This document shows, piece by piece, positions 7,913-15,960 of a stretch of DNA of 64,000 bases. Position 1 is the first letter of the stretch. Each line of letters starts with the position of its first letter. The notes under the pieces were generated by a model. It worked only from the letters and a program-made list of their open reading frames with translations. It made no database searches and was not told the DNA's origin. The stretch is from positions 124,001 to 188,000 of the forward strand of contig NZ_JADQDP010000001.1 in the NCBI RefSeq assembly GCF_015694735.1, given 5' to 3'. Origin of the DNA: Hymenobacter properus (GTDB taxonomy: Bacteria; Bacteroidota; Bacteroidia; Cytophagales; Hymenobacteraceae). The position numbers and the translations under genes were made by a program.

Positions 7913-8995
7913 CTATGGCAGAAAGGCTATATCGCACACGCAACGGAAGCCCACAGTCGGCGCCGGGCCGCTGAACACGCCACGGCTTGCGATGGTGCAG
8001 GCCACAAGGGGGTCGCGGTAGCTGCCGCCTTTGGTGATGCCGGTTTCCTGCACAAGCTCGGCCACGTTGCCAATCATGTGGTAAAGTCCAAAGGCATTCG
8101 GTAAAGTGCTATAGGTGTAATCCGGCGTAGCAGAGCGAAGAAAATAAGGCAGCTCGCGTTGGCAGTTGAACCAGACGAGCGAAGTGCCAGCCGCATTAAA
8201 TTGGGCAATGTCCTGCGCAATCTGGTCGACGGCCACGGCAGACCCGGCGCGCTTTTGCAGATAAGCAGAGGCTTTGGGATTTACGTAAAGCCGCCTGCTT
8301 GTGCAGGGCGTGCCGTAGTTCCGGCTGACGAAATTGCCCGCGGCCCATTCCCATTCCTGCTCGGTGGGTAGCCGGTAGGTAAAGCGCTGATACTTGGCGC
8401 GAGGCAGATTGCCGCTGTTGTAGCGCTCGGTGACCGTGCGGCTGCGCCATTGGCAAAATCCTACTGCTTGCGCGTAGGATATGCCCACTACCGGAAAATG
8501 CTGGTAAAAGGAATTGGTGAAATAATCAGCAACCGGAAGCGCTGCTGTATGGGGGAGAAAGAATTGGTAAATTTCTTCCGCCGAATCGGTGTGAATGCAG
8601 TTTAAAAAGTGCTGCCACTCTTTGTTGGAAATCTCAACCTCGTCCATCTCAAAGTTTTTCCCGGTAATGAAAATGGTACCAGGCCCCGTGACCAGACGCT
8701 GGGCTTTCTCTTGCTTAGGCAGCGGAGGCAGCCGCTGAAAAGCCTGTTCGGCTGTATCCGGGCAGCTTTCATAGCGGAAGGCTCGCGTTTCATTGAAGCC
8801 TTTGGGGTAGCTCTCGAATACAAACGGCCGGTCCCAATACCGTTCCGTTGGATACAGCGGCAACGCCGAAACGGAGCTATAGGCGTTGGCCCTGCTGCTG
8901 TTGGGGCAAAGGCGGCTTACTCCCTTAAGAGAGTTGCACGAAGCCAGCACTGCTAAGACAAGGAAACAGAGCGACGATTTTGCAGCAGCATTCAT
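7913..8995 (-). CDS. Lipoprotein with formylglycine-generating enzyme (SUMF1)-like domain
   Basis: The 360-residue product has a signal peptide ending in LASC. From residue about 100 it carries the FGE/SUMF1 fold: EMDEVEISNKEWQHFLN, PVVGISYAQAVGFCQWRS, YRLPTEQEWEWAA, AFGLYHMIGNVAELVQ, TKGGSYRDP and VGFRCV. In Bacteroidota this fold is used by gliding and type IX secretion lipoproteins such as GldJ and GldK as well as by many orphan lipoproteins. The usual G-x-F-x-M-G opening is replaced by GTIFITGKNFEM. The active-site cysteine pair of true FGE is not evident, so a structural or binding role is more likely than catalysis. It starts 20 bases after the polyferredoxin stop and may be the last gene of that operon. 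Nearby ATGs at 9001 and 9013 are possible starts. Confidence 0.8.
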   Translation of the reverse strand: MNAAAKSSLCFLVLAVLASCNSLKGVSRLCPNSSRANAYSSVSALPLYPTERYWDRPFVFESYPKGFNETRAFRYESCPDTAEQAFQRLPPLPKQEKAQRLVTGPGTIFITGKNFEMDEVEISNKEWQHFLNCIHTDSAEEIYQFFLPHTAALPVADYFTNSFYQHFPVVGISYAQAVGFCQWRSRTVTERYNSGNLPRAKYQRFTYRLPTEQEWEWAAGNFVSRNYGTPCTSRRLYVNPKASAYLQKRAGSAVAVDQIAQDIAQFNAAGTSLVWFNCQRELPYFLRSATPDYTYSTLPNAFGLYHMIGNVAELVQETGITKGGSYRDPLVACTIASRGVFSGPAPTVGFRCVCDIAFLP

Positions 8996-9015
8996 GGTCA
9001 TTATGTTGTGCATTA

Positions 9016-10377
9016 TCAATCCAGTATCCGCAGCGAATCGGCGTGGATGAGCGGCGAGGCCTGGTAGCGCCCTTCGCGCGGGCCATTTTCCAGGTTGAGC
9101 ACGCCGCGGGGGCAGGCGGTGCTGCACATGCCGCAGCCCACGCAGGCCGCCCGAATGATGGGCTCACCGCGCTGGGCGTACTGCTTCACGTCGATGCCCA
9201 TTTCGCAGACGTTGGAGCAGTTGCCGCAGCTAATGCACTGCCCGCCGTTGGTGCTGATGCGGAAACGCGAGAAATGCTTTTGCAGCAGGCCCAGGTAGGC
9301 CGCCATGGGGCAGCCGAAACGGCACCACACCCGCGAACCCAGAATAGGGTAGAAGCCCACCCCCACCACGCCCGAGAACACCGCCCCGATGGCAAAGCCG
9401 TACCACTTGGCCGCCGCGCCGCCGGCTTCGCCCAGTAGCGTGCTGCCGGTGGCAAAATGCACCCACAGCAGCGCCGTGATGGCCACAATAATGGCCAGAA
9501 TGGGGTAAATCAGGCGCACTTCCCAGCGCCAGGCAGCGCGGCTTTTGTCGGAGAGGTGGCGGTAGGGGTCGCCGGCCGTTTCGGCCAGTCCGCCGCAGCC
9601 GCACACCCAGGAGCAGTACCAGCGCTTGCCAAAAAAATACGTGAGCACCGGCGTGGCTAGAAACGACATCACCGCGCCCCAGAACACCATAAACACGCCC
9701 AGCCCCCCGTTTTTCAGCAACGAGGTTACCGTGCCGGGAAATAGGTAATCGTACTTGAGCGGCCAGAAGTAGCTGAAATAATACTCAGGCTGCTGAAAAA
9801 ACTGGAGCAGCCCCGGCAGCAAAAACGCAAAGCCCAGCTGAAAAAACATCACCGAAGCGGTGCGGATGAGGTGGTAGCGCGAGTGCCGGTACTTCCACAG
9901 GGCCCGGGCGCCCATCAGCAGCACGGCCAGTGTGTAGAAGGTGCCGTAGAGGAACCACTGGTCGGCCGGCCGGCCGCGTAGGGCTTGGCTGAAGCCGTCG
10001 AGCGGGTGCACCAGGTGGTCGAGCAGCCCGAAGTGGCCGTGGCCGTCGTCGGCGCTGAACCAGTAGAGCACTACATAAAAGCCGGTGAGCGCCAGGCCCG
10101 TGGCCCAGGCCACGGCGCCCCGGCTGGTGCTGGCGCGGCGCCACAGGTTGTCGTGCTGCACCCCGGCCGGGTGGGTGCCGAATTTCAGCCAGCTCCAGGC
10201 CAGCGTGCCGCTGCCAATGAGCGCCAAGGCCGCCCAGAACCACAGCCGCTGGCGGCTGGCGTCGGCATCGGCCAGGGCCAGCAGCAGGGCCAGCAAGCCG
10301 CCAGCCACCGCCGCCAATGTGAGCTTCTCAGTGGCTGGAGTGGCGGGCAGAGGCGGGGCCGCGGGGGAAAAAGTCAT
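9016..10377 (-). CDS. Membrane polyferredoxin (NapH/CcoG/NosR-like 4Fe-4S protein)
   Basis: The 453-residue product has about eight membrane spans and a C-terminal cytoplasmic ferredoxin domain. CSWVCGCGG and VWCRFGCP are the paired Cys-x3-Cys motifs typical of this family at membrane edges. Two cluster motifs follow: CISCGNCSNVCEMG and CVGCGMCSTACPRG. The first has Glu where Pro is usual. A histidine-rich loop (DDGHGHFGLLDHLVHP) lies in the N-terminal half. Family members transfer electrons across or along the membrane to periplasmic reductases or copper and FeS assembly factors. With the FAD oxidoreductase and the His-tailed protein encoded just upstream, it looks like an NAD(P)H-to-membrane electron route, but the final acceptor is not encoded nearby. 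Confidence 0.87.
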   Translation of the reverse strand: MTFSPAAPPLPATPATEKLTLAAVAGGLLALLLALADADASRQRLWFWAALALIGSGTLAWSWLKFGTHPAGVQHDNLWRRASTSRGAVAWATGLALTGFYVVLYWFSADDGHGHFGLLDHLVHPLDGFSQALRGRPADQWFLYGTFYTLAVLLMGARALWKYRHSRYHLIRTASVMFFQLGFAFLLPGLLQFFQQPEYYFSYFWPLKYDYLFPGTVTSLLKNGGLGVFMVFWGAVMSFLATPVLTYFFGKRWYCSWVCGCGGLAETAGDPYRHLSDKSRAAWRWEVRLIYPILAIIVAITALLWVHFATGSTLLGEAGGAAAKWYGFAIGAVFSGVVGVGFYPILGSRVWCRFGCPMAAYLGLLQKHFSRFRISTNGGQCISCGNCSNVCEMGIDVKQYAQRGEPIIRAACVGCGMCSTACPRGVLNLENGPREGRYQASPLIHADSLRILD

Positions 10378-10444
10378 GGGAATAGAAGAGAACAATCCTG
10401 AATGAAACGGTCAGCATGACGGTCGGATAGTTGTTCCATTCCAA

Positions 10445-10675
10445 TCAATGATGGTGGTGATGGTGGCCGTCGTTGGGTTTGCCGAAGTAGTTGATGAGCG
10501 TGCCCAAGATGTAAAACACCGTCCAGCACACGTAAAGCCAATTGAAGCCCGCAGGAATGCGGCCCACAAAAAAGTAAAGAATCAGGTGGGCGCCGGCGCT
10601 CATCAGCAGGCCGGTGAGGGCGATGAACTGGAAGCTGTTGAGGGCCGATGGGCGGTATAGCTTGGAAAAATCCAC
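10445..10675 (-). CDS. Small two-span membrane protein with a natural C-terminal hexahistidine tail
   Basis: The 76-residue product has two hydrophobic segments (about residues 18-37 and 45-63), a short polar N-terminus and the C-terminus YFGKPNDGHHHHHH. The six histidine codons lie directly before TGA and are part of native genomic sequence, flanked on both sides by operon genes with normal spacing (25 bases from the FAD oxidoreductase, 67 bases to the polyferredoxin). I do not recognise the family. The tail is likely to bind a metal such as Cu, Ni, Zn or heme iron. Given its neighbours it may be a small subunit or metal-handling accessory of the redox complex; this is inference from position. 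Confidence 0.8.
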   Translation of the reverse strand: MDFSKLYRPSALNSFQFIALTGLLMSAGAHLILYFFVGRIPAGFNWLYVCWTVFYILGTLINYFGKPNDGHHHHHH

Positions 10676-10700
10676 AGGATAAGCAGGTTAAGCGGGAAAT

Positions 10701-12032
10701 CTAAAACCGGGCAAACAGCCCCCTGCGCCGCGCCAGCGCCACCGGCTGCTGCGGAAACTGCCGGTTGAAGGCGGCCACGATGGCGGCCTCGTGTTGCGGC
10801 GCAAACTCCGCGTCAAAGTTAGCCGCCCCCAACCCGGCCAGCACCGCGGCTACCGGCGCCTGCTGCCGAATCCACTGCTCGCACACGGCCTGGCGCAGGC
10901 GCAGGCCCAGGGCATTGAAGCCTACCACAGCGTGCGGCGCCTCGGCCCGGAAGTAGACGCGGAAAGCCGCGCGGCTACCCAAATGTTCCCAGTAGAAGCT
11001 GTTCAGACCGGGGGTGGGGCCGGCCGGCGCCTGGCCGTAGGTTTGGTATTCGAGGTTGAAGAACTTGGCCGAATTGAACCACACGCCGCGCCGGTAGGGC
11101 GTGGGCTGCCCGCACAGGGTGTGGGCCACTGTTTCGCCCTGCATGCGGCCGGTGTACCAGAGCTGCTCGATGGGCACCTCGCCCGCGGCTGGCCGGCGGA
11201 ACTGAGCGCAGTCGCCGGCGGCGTACACGTTGGGCACATTGGTGCGCAGCAACTCATCCACCAGAATGCCACGGTCGGTTTCCACGGCCGAGGTTTGGGC
11301 CAGCGTGAGGTTTGGCGCTACGCCGGTGGCAATGCCCACCCATTGGCAGGCGATTTCCTCGCCACGCGTGGTGCGCACGGCCCGCACCCGGCCGTGGGCA
11401 TCGCCCAAAATCTCGGCCAGTTCGGTGTGGTAGCGCACCGGCACGCCGTTTTCCTCAAACTGAAGGTCAACCAGGTGTGCTTCCTCGGGCGGGAGCACCG
11501 AGGCCCAGTAGTGCCCGTCGCGCACCAGCACCACCGGCTCGATGCCGCGCGAATGCAGCATTTCGGCTAGCTCAACGCCAATGAGGCCGCCGCCCACCAC
11601 CACGCCGCGCGCAATGCCGTGGGTGTCGCGCGCCATGGCTTCGAGGTCGGGCAGGCCGTACAGGCCCTGCACGCCGGCCAGATGCTGGCCGGGCCAGGCC
11701 GGGCGGCGGCTTTCGGAGCCGGTGGCGAGCAGCAGTTGGTCGTAGGCGAGGGTGGCGCCGTTGTCGAGGACGAGCAGGTTGTCGGCGGTGTGCAGGGCCG
11801 TGGCGGTGGCGTGCACCAGCTCCAGGCGGTTTTCAGCCCAAAACCAGTCTTCGTAAGGCTTGATGTCGGACGGGCGCAGGTGGCCCATGTACACGTACAT
11901 CAGCGCGGTGCGGGCGTAGTGGTGGGCACTCTCGCCTTCCACCAGCGTGATGCGGGCATCGGGGCGCAGGCGCCGCACGGTGAGGGCGCACGTGACGCCG
12001 GTGATGCCGTTGCCTACAATGACCAGATGCAT
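10701..12032 (-). CDS. FAD-dependent NAD(P)H oxidoreductase, nitrite/ferredoxin reductase-like
   Basis: The 443-residue product is a two-dinucleotide-domain flavoprotein. VIVGNGITGVTCAL binds FAD, VVVGGGLIGVELAEML binds NAD(P)H, and NVYAAGDCAQF is the second FAD motif. The N-terminal ARTALMYVYMGHLR and KPYEDWFW stretches resemble the NirB and rubredoxin/ferredoxin reductase group. A C-terminal domain of about 120 residues, including QLWYTGRMQGE and FNSAKFFNLEYQTYG, is typical of reductases with a coupled partner. No redox-active cysteine pair is seen, so it is not a disulfide reductase. The start at 12032 gives MHLVIVGNG; the frame upstream has no family support. It is the first gene of the operon and probably feeds electrons to the polyferredoxin. 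Confidence 0.85.
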   Translation of the reverse strand: MHLVIVGNGITGVTCALTVRRLRPDARITLVEGESAHHYARTALMYVYMGHLRPSDIKPYEDWFWAENRLELVHATATALHTADNLLVLDNGATLAYDQLLLATGSESRRPAWPGQHLAGVQGLYGLPDLEAMARDTHGIARGVVVGGGLIGVELAEMLHSRGIEPVVLVRDGHYWASVLPPEEAHLVDLQFEENGVPVRYHTELAEILGDAHGRVRAVRTTRGEEIACQWVGIATGVAPNLTLAQTSAVETDRGILVDELLRTNVPNVYAAGDCAQFRRPAAGEVPIEQLWYTGRMQGETVAHTLCGQPTPYRRGVWFNSAKFFNLEYQTYGQAPAGPTPGLNSFYWEHLGSRAAFRVYFRAEAPHAVVGFNALGLRLRQAVCEQWIRQQAPVAAVLAGLGAANFDAEFAPQHEAAIVAAFNRQFPQQPVALARRRGLFARF

Positions 12033-12157
12033 AATCGAAAAGCTGAAGCCGAAGCTGAAACCAAATGTAGCCCACGCGGCGCCGAACCGCTCAAAGGGAA
12101 ACGGAATGCCGGGCCCTGCGTAAGCCCAGTTACTTTTCACCTCAAGCCTTTCAACCC

Positions 12158-12589
12158 ATGATTCCCGACAACATTTCCGGCGACGGCACCGACCCCAATG
12201 AAGGCGAAAACGCCGGCATTACCGAAAACAAGAACTTCGTGAAAAACGAACAGCTGGAAAAGGAGAAGGAGTACCAGCAGGACCAGAGCAACAACAAAGC
12301 CAGCAGCGACCCCACCGCCGCGCGCTACACCGGCGCCAACGGCTACACCCAACGCGACAACCAGAAAGACCAGCTCGACAACCTGCACATTGGCGGCTCC
12401 GAAACCAGCCCGCAGGGCGGTAACAACCACACCAACGCCGGCGAGCAGGCCCAGGGCCCGGGCTTCGAGGCCGAGGGCAGCTACGAGCTCGACCACAACC
12501 TGCGCACCCGCGACCAAGAATTTGGCGAGAAAGCTCCCAGTGGCCCCGCCACCCCGGCCGGCAAAAACGAAACCATCAGCGACGACTAG
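12158..12589 (+). CDS. Hydrophilic, probably disordered protein of unknown function
   Basis: The 143-residue product is very rich in Asn, Gln, Asp, Glu, Gly and Thr and has no hydrophobic segment, signal peptide or recognisable domain. NEQLEKEKEYQQDQSNN suggests one short helix; the rest looks disordered and acidic. Base use is like the neighbours and the frame has clear third-position GC bias, so it is probably a real gene. Low-complexity proteins of this kind are sometimes desiccation or stress related, but nothing here proves that. It is divergent from the FAD oxidoreductase gene, which starts 125 bases away, and is followed by a clear terminator. Confidence 0.65.
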   Translation: MIPDNISGDGTDPNEGENAGITENKNFVKNEQLEKEKEYQQDQSNNKASSDPTAARYTGANGYTQRDNQKDQLDNLHIGGSETSPQGGNNHTNAGEQAQGPGFEAEGSYELDHNLRTRDQEFGEKAPSGPATPAGKNETISDD

Positions 12590-12621
12590 GCGCGGACCTG
12601 GCCCAACGTAGCTGCCTCATT

Positions 12622-12670
12622 GCGGGGCCAGTGCACTTCCAGGCGGAAGGCGCTGGCCCCGCTTTTATTT
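12622..12670 (+). terminator. Intrinsic terminator downstream of the hydrophilic protein
   Basis: GCGGGGCCAG at 12622-12631 pairs perfectly with CTGGCCCCGC at 12653-12662 and is followed by TTTTATTT. The 21-base loop contains a further weak hairpin. Confidence 0.75.
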
Positions 12671-12843
12671 GGTCCGATGGCGCACCCGGGCCCGTTACTT
12701 CCCCGATATATTCAAAAAAATAAGGGCTTGCTGCGCGATGCTGAGCTAAATCATTAACTTGCCGGGCATAACCAGGGCCGCCGGAATACCACGCGCGGCT
12801 GTTCTACTTCTTTCCCCACCCACTTTATTTAACGCAATTGCCG

Positions 12844-13572
12844 ATGAATCCGGAAAATTTACCCAAAGCCGAAGAGCAGCCTTACGACCCCAACCTGGAG
12901 GCGCAGGACGAGGACGTGACCTCGGGCGGCAACAACCGCCTGACTTATATTCTGGTGGGCGTGATTCTGGCCTTGGTGGTGGGCTACGTCGCCCTGCCCA
13001 AGGGGCATGGCAGCGGCCTGTCTTCCGTCACGCCCTCTTTCATGCTCGATGATGCGGCCGTGACCGCCAAGGTTCCCACGGCAGAGGACAGCATTGCCGC
13101 TGGCCTCAAAGCCGCCCCGGCCGCCGACCAAGAAGACGCTTATGTAAGGGAGGAAAAAGCCGCCGCCAAGACCACCACAACCCGCCCGGCAAATTCCACA
13201 GCAACAGTGGCCGCGGCCCCTGTGGCCGCAGCGGCTCCAGCAGCTGCACCGGCTACTGCTCCTGTTGCAACTGCCGAAGCTCCGGCTCCGGCGCCCGCCG
13301 CGGCCCCGGCTGCGCCCGCGTCCGTCACCATGTCGGGCAAAATTGAAGACGAAAACGGCAAACCTCTGGTGGGCGCCACGGTGCTGCTGAAGGGCAGCAG
13401 CAAGGGCACCAGCACCGATGCCAATGGCAACTACAGCATGGAGGTGCCCGCTGGTAGCGACAACACGCTCATCTACGGCTACGGCGGCTACGAGGACCAG
13501 GAGGTGCACAGCCGCGGAAGCCAGCCTGTGGATGTAACCCTCACGCCCCGCGCCAAGAAGAAACGCCGCTAA
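12844..13572 (+). CDS. Membrane-tethered carboxypeptidase-regulatory-like domain protein with Ala/Pro linker
   Basis: The 242-residue product has a cytoplasmic N-terminus of about 30 residues, one membrane span (YILVGVILALVVGYVAL), an extended Ala/Pro/Thr linker from about residue 110 to 158, and a C-terminal beta-sandwich of the CarboxypepD_reg-like type (MSGKIEDENGKPLVGATVLL, GTSTDANGNYSMEVP, LIYGYGGYEDQEV). That domain normally sits at the N-terminus of TonB-dependent receptors or SusC proteins. Here it is fused to a TonB-like anchor plus spacer without a TonB C-terminal domain, and ends in RAKKKRR. It may reach across the periplasm to the outer membrane or cell wall. The ATG at 12844 is chosen over a TTG two codons earlier. 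Confidence 0.8.
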   Translation: MNPENLPKAEEQPYDPNLEAQDEDVTSGGNNRLTYILVGVILALVVGYVALPKGHGSGLSSVTPSFMLDDAAVTAKVPTAEDSIAAGLKAAPAADQEDAYVREEKAAAKTTTTRPANSTATVAAAPVAAAAPAAAPATAPVATAEAPAPAPAAAPAAPASVTMSGKIEDENGKPLVGATVLLKGSSKGTSTDANGNYSMEVPAGSDNTLIYGYGGYEDQEVHSRGSQPVDVTLTPRAKKKRR

Positions 13573-13592
13573 CCCCGGCTGTATACAACGCC

Positions 13593-13630
13593 AAAGCGCC
13601 CGGACTTCCTGTAAGTCCGGGCGCTTTTTT
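13593..13630. terminator. Bidirectional intrinsic terminator between convergent genes
   Basis: AAAGCGCCCGGACTT (13593-13607) pairs perfectly with AAGTCCGGGCGCTTT (13613-13627). A-rich and T-rich flanks allow function on both strands, serving the carboxypeptidase-regulatory-like gene and the amino acid permease gene. Confidence 0.9.
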
Positions 13631-13649
13631 TGCTGTTTATGAATCCAGG

Positions 13650-15137
13650 CTAGCCTGCCGTGCGCCCAAACCGTCGGCCAAACAGGAAGTACACCGGCAG
13701 GCCCAGCGCCATCAGCAGCAGGCCGCGCTGCGAGAACTCGGCGGTATCGGGGGCGATGAGCAGGATGATGCAGAACGTAGTAGCCAGCAGGATGTAGAGG
13801 CCCGGCACCAGCGGGTAGCCCCAGGCGCGGTAGGGGCGGGGCGCCTCGGGACGGGTGCGGCGCAGCACGAAAATGCCGATGATGGTGACGACGTAAAACA
13901 GAATCACGGCGAACATCACGTAGTTGAGCAGGTCGCCGTACTTGCCGCTGAGGCAGAGCACGCAGGCCCAGAAGCACTGGGCCCACAGCGCGCGGCCGGG
14001 CACGTTGGCGCGGTTCAGGCGGGCCAGGCTGGGAAAGAACAGGCCGTCTTTGGCCATGGCGAAGTAGGCCCGCGCCCCGCTGAGAATGATGCCGTTGTTG
14101 GCCCCGAAGGTGCTGAGCATGATGAGCACGGCCATGACGTAGGCCCCGCTCTGGCCGAGCACCGACTCGGCCACGGCGGTGGCCACCCGGTCGTCGGTGG
14201 CGTATTGGATGCCGCGGCCGGCCACGGTGGCGGCTTCGGGCGAGCCGTGCAGGGGCAGCACCAGCAAGTACACCACGTTGATGAGGATGTAGAGGCCCGT
14301 GACGATGGCCGTGCCGATGGCCATGCTGCGCACCAGCGTGCGCTCGGGGTTCTGGATTTCCTCGCCCGCGAAGCCGATGTTGTTCCACGAATCGGACGAG
14401 AACAACGAGCCCGTCATGGCCATGCCGATGGCAATGAGCAAAGCACCGCCCCCAATGGGCAGGGGCGCGGCGCTCACGCCCGGGGCCGGGTAGCGCATGG
14501 CCGCCCACATATCGGCGAAGTTGGCCTGAATGGCTTCGTGGTTGAGCCCAAGGGCTAGGCCGAACAGGATGAGCAGCGCCAGCGCCACCAGCTTAGTGCT
14601 GCCCAGCACGTTCTGGATGAGCTTGCCGGTGCGCACACCCTGGGCATTGAGCGCCGTGATGCCCACAATGAGCAAAATGGCCAGCAACTGCACCGAGGAA
14701 AAAGTGAAATGCCAGCTGCCAATATTCGTTTCAAACAGAATGTTCTTGACGCTGAACCAGGGCTGCAGCACGCCGGTGAATTTGGCAAATGCCACGGCCA
14801 CGGCCGCGATAACGCCGGTTTGGATGACGAGGAACAGCGTCCAGCCGTAGAGAAAGGCCGTGAGGCGCCCGAAGGCTTCGCGCAGGTACACGTACTGCCC
14901 GCCCACTTTGGGGAACATGCTGGCCAGCTCGCCGTAGCTGATGGCCCCGGCCATGGTGATGAAGCCGGTGAGCAGCCACACCACCAGGAGCCAGCCCGCG
15001 CTGCCCACCTGCCGCGAGATGTCGGCCGAAACGATGAAGATGCCCGAGCCAATCATGCTGCCCGTGACGAGCATAATGGCGTCGAAAAGATTGATGGCGC
15101 GCTTAAAATGCGGCTGGTCGGGTTGAGGTTCGGTCAT
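13650..15137 (-). CDS. APC-superfamily amino acid permease, LAT-like
   Basis: The 495-residue product has about twelve hydrophobic segments. The first contains the substrate-binding glycine motif GSMIGSGIFIV, typical of APC transporters in the LAT/YjeH-like branch. SYGELASMFPKVGGQYVYLREAFG is the conserved loop between helices 2 and 3, and the later WNNIGFAGEEIQNPERTLVRS follows helix 6 as in other members. It probably exchanges or imports amino acids in the inner membrane; the specific substrate cannot be read. The start at 15137 (MTEPQPD) is the closest ATG to the first span; a longer frame to 15161 is possible. It stands alone between two terminators. Confidence 0.9.
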   Translation of the reverse strand: MTEPQPDQPHFKRAINLFDAIMLVTGSMIGSGIFIVSADISRQVGSAGWLLVVWLLTGFITMAGAISYGELASMFPKVGGQYVYLREAFGRLTAFLYGWTLFLVIQTGVIAAVAVAFAKFTGVLQPWFSVKNILFETNIGSWHFTFSSVQLLAILLIVGITALNAQGVRTGKLIQNVLGSTKLVALALLILFGLALGLNHEAIQANFADMWAAMRYPAPGVSAAPLPIGGGALLIAIGMAMTGSLFSSDSWNNIGFAGEEIQNPERTLVRSMAIGTAIVTGLYILINVVYLLVLPLHGSPEAATVAGRGIQYATDDRVATAVAESVLGQSGAYVMAVLIMLSTFGANNGIILSGARAYFAMAKDGLFFPSLARLNRANVPGRALWAQCFWACVLCLSGKYGDLLNYVMFAVILFYVVTIIGIFVLRRTRPEAPRPYRAWGYPLVPGLYILLATTFCIILLIAPDTAEFSQRGLLLMALGLPVYFLFGRRFGRTAG

Positions 15138-15159
15138 AGAGCGAGGTGAGAATTTTGCC

Positions 15160-15198
15160 AAAGAAAACGAAAAGGCCCGCCGAAACCGGCAGGCCTTG
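15160..15198 (-). terminator. Intrinsic terminator for the small lipoprotein gene at 15221
   Basis: On the minus strand the stem AAGGCC-GCCGG/CCGGC-GGCCTT (bases 15172-15197, loop of three) is followed by a T-rich run formed from the A-rich bases 15160-15171. It lies between the lipoprotein stop and the permease start. Confidence 0.7.
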
Positions 15199-15220
15199 AA
15201 AATATGATGGTAATAAGCAG

Positions 15221-15757
15221 CTAAAACTCGCTGCGGTCGTACCAGCTGCGCATGCGCCAGGGGTCGTTGCGGTTTTTGCGCACCAGCACGATGCGCGCCG
15301 TGCCCGAGCCCGAAAACCGTTGGTCATCGCGTTGCTCAATGGTGAGCAGGAAAGAGCGTTCCACATTGGCCAGCGTGTCCGACGACAGGGTATCGGAGCT
15401 GGGCATGTACTGCGTCCACTGCAAATTGGTGGAGCGGGCGGCTTTGAACAGGCGGTAAGTGGTGTTGGCGTCCACGTCGCGGGTCCAGGTGCGGTCCACG
15501 TTGGCGGCGAAGTCGCGGTAGGTAAACTTGAACTTGGGCGACAGCAACTGCCCGTACAGCGTGGAATCCCGCAATTGATACGATGCCCGGAACCGGTCGA
15601 AGAAGCCGCGCACCGTCACGGGGTTGCCCAGCAGCGCGTTCTGGTCGGTGGGCACTTCGTCTAGGGCCGGCGCAAACGGATTGCAGGCCGGCACCGTGAG
15701 CACCAGCCCAATGCCAGCCAGCAGCAAAACAGGATACGACGGACGCCCGAGCTTCAT
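15221..15757 (-). CDS. Small lipoprotein, possible NTF2-like fold, paralogue of the next lipoprotein
   Basis: The 178-residue product has a signal peptide with lipobox VPAC, then a region with FFDRFRASYQLRDSTLYGQLLSP, typical of a helix pair leading into a cone-shaped sheet as in NTF2/SnoaL-like proteins. The end, ARIVLVRKNRNDPWRMRSWYDR, is nearly the same in layout as the end of the lipoprotein encoded at 15961-16566 (RLILRRRNNEWRIVAWRDQR). The two therefore look like old tandem duplicates, separated by a palindromic repeat. Function is unknown. No catalytic residues are recognised. Confidence 0.75.
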   Translation of the reverse strand: MKLGRPSYPVLLLAGIGLVLTVPACNPFAPALDEVPTDQNALLGNPVTVRGFFDRFRASYQLRDSTLYGQLLSPKFKFTYRDFAANVDRTWTRDVDANTTYRLFKAARSTNLQWTQYMPSSDTLSSDTLANVERSFLLTIEQRDDQRFSGSGTARIVLVRKNRNDPWRMRSWYDRSEF

Positions 15758-15808
15758 GAGCCGAAATATACGGGTTGGCTAATAAATAACGAAGAATTAA
15801 GTGGTTCC

Positions 15809-15916
15809 GTCATCCTGAGCGCAGCGAAGGAACTTCTCACCAACGAACGACTTGCAGTAAATTATATGAGCGGTCTGTGGTGTCGTGTTAAGGTCCTTCG
15901 CTGCGCTCCGGATGAC
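15809..15916. repeat. Palindromic GTCAT...ATGAC element, subfamily A
   Basis: The 108 bp copy has left end GTCATCCTGAGCGCAGCGAA and right end TTCGCTGCGCTCCGGATGAC, paired with one mismatch. The interior holds CAGTAAATTA, matching the AGTAA loop motif of other copies. It lies between the two paralogous lipoprotein genes. Confidence 0.9.
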
Positions 15917-15960
15917 AACTTGTTCAGTTGTCTCTACTCAGCCAAGCCCACCCCCACGCC

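Noticed and set aside
12859..14508. 549-residue minus-strand frame across the carboxypeptidase-regulatory-like and permease genes
   Set aside because: It spans two convincing genes and a terminator, and reads as His/Arg/Gly-rich low complexity.
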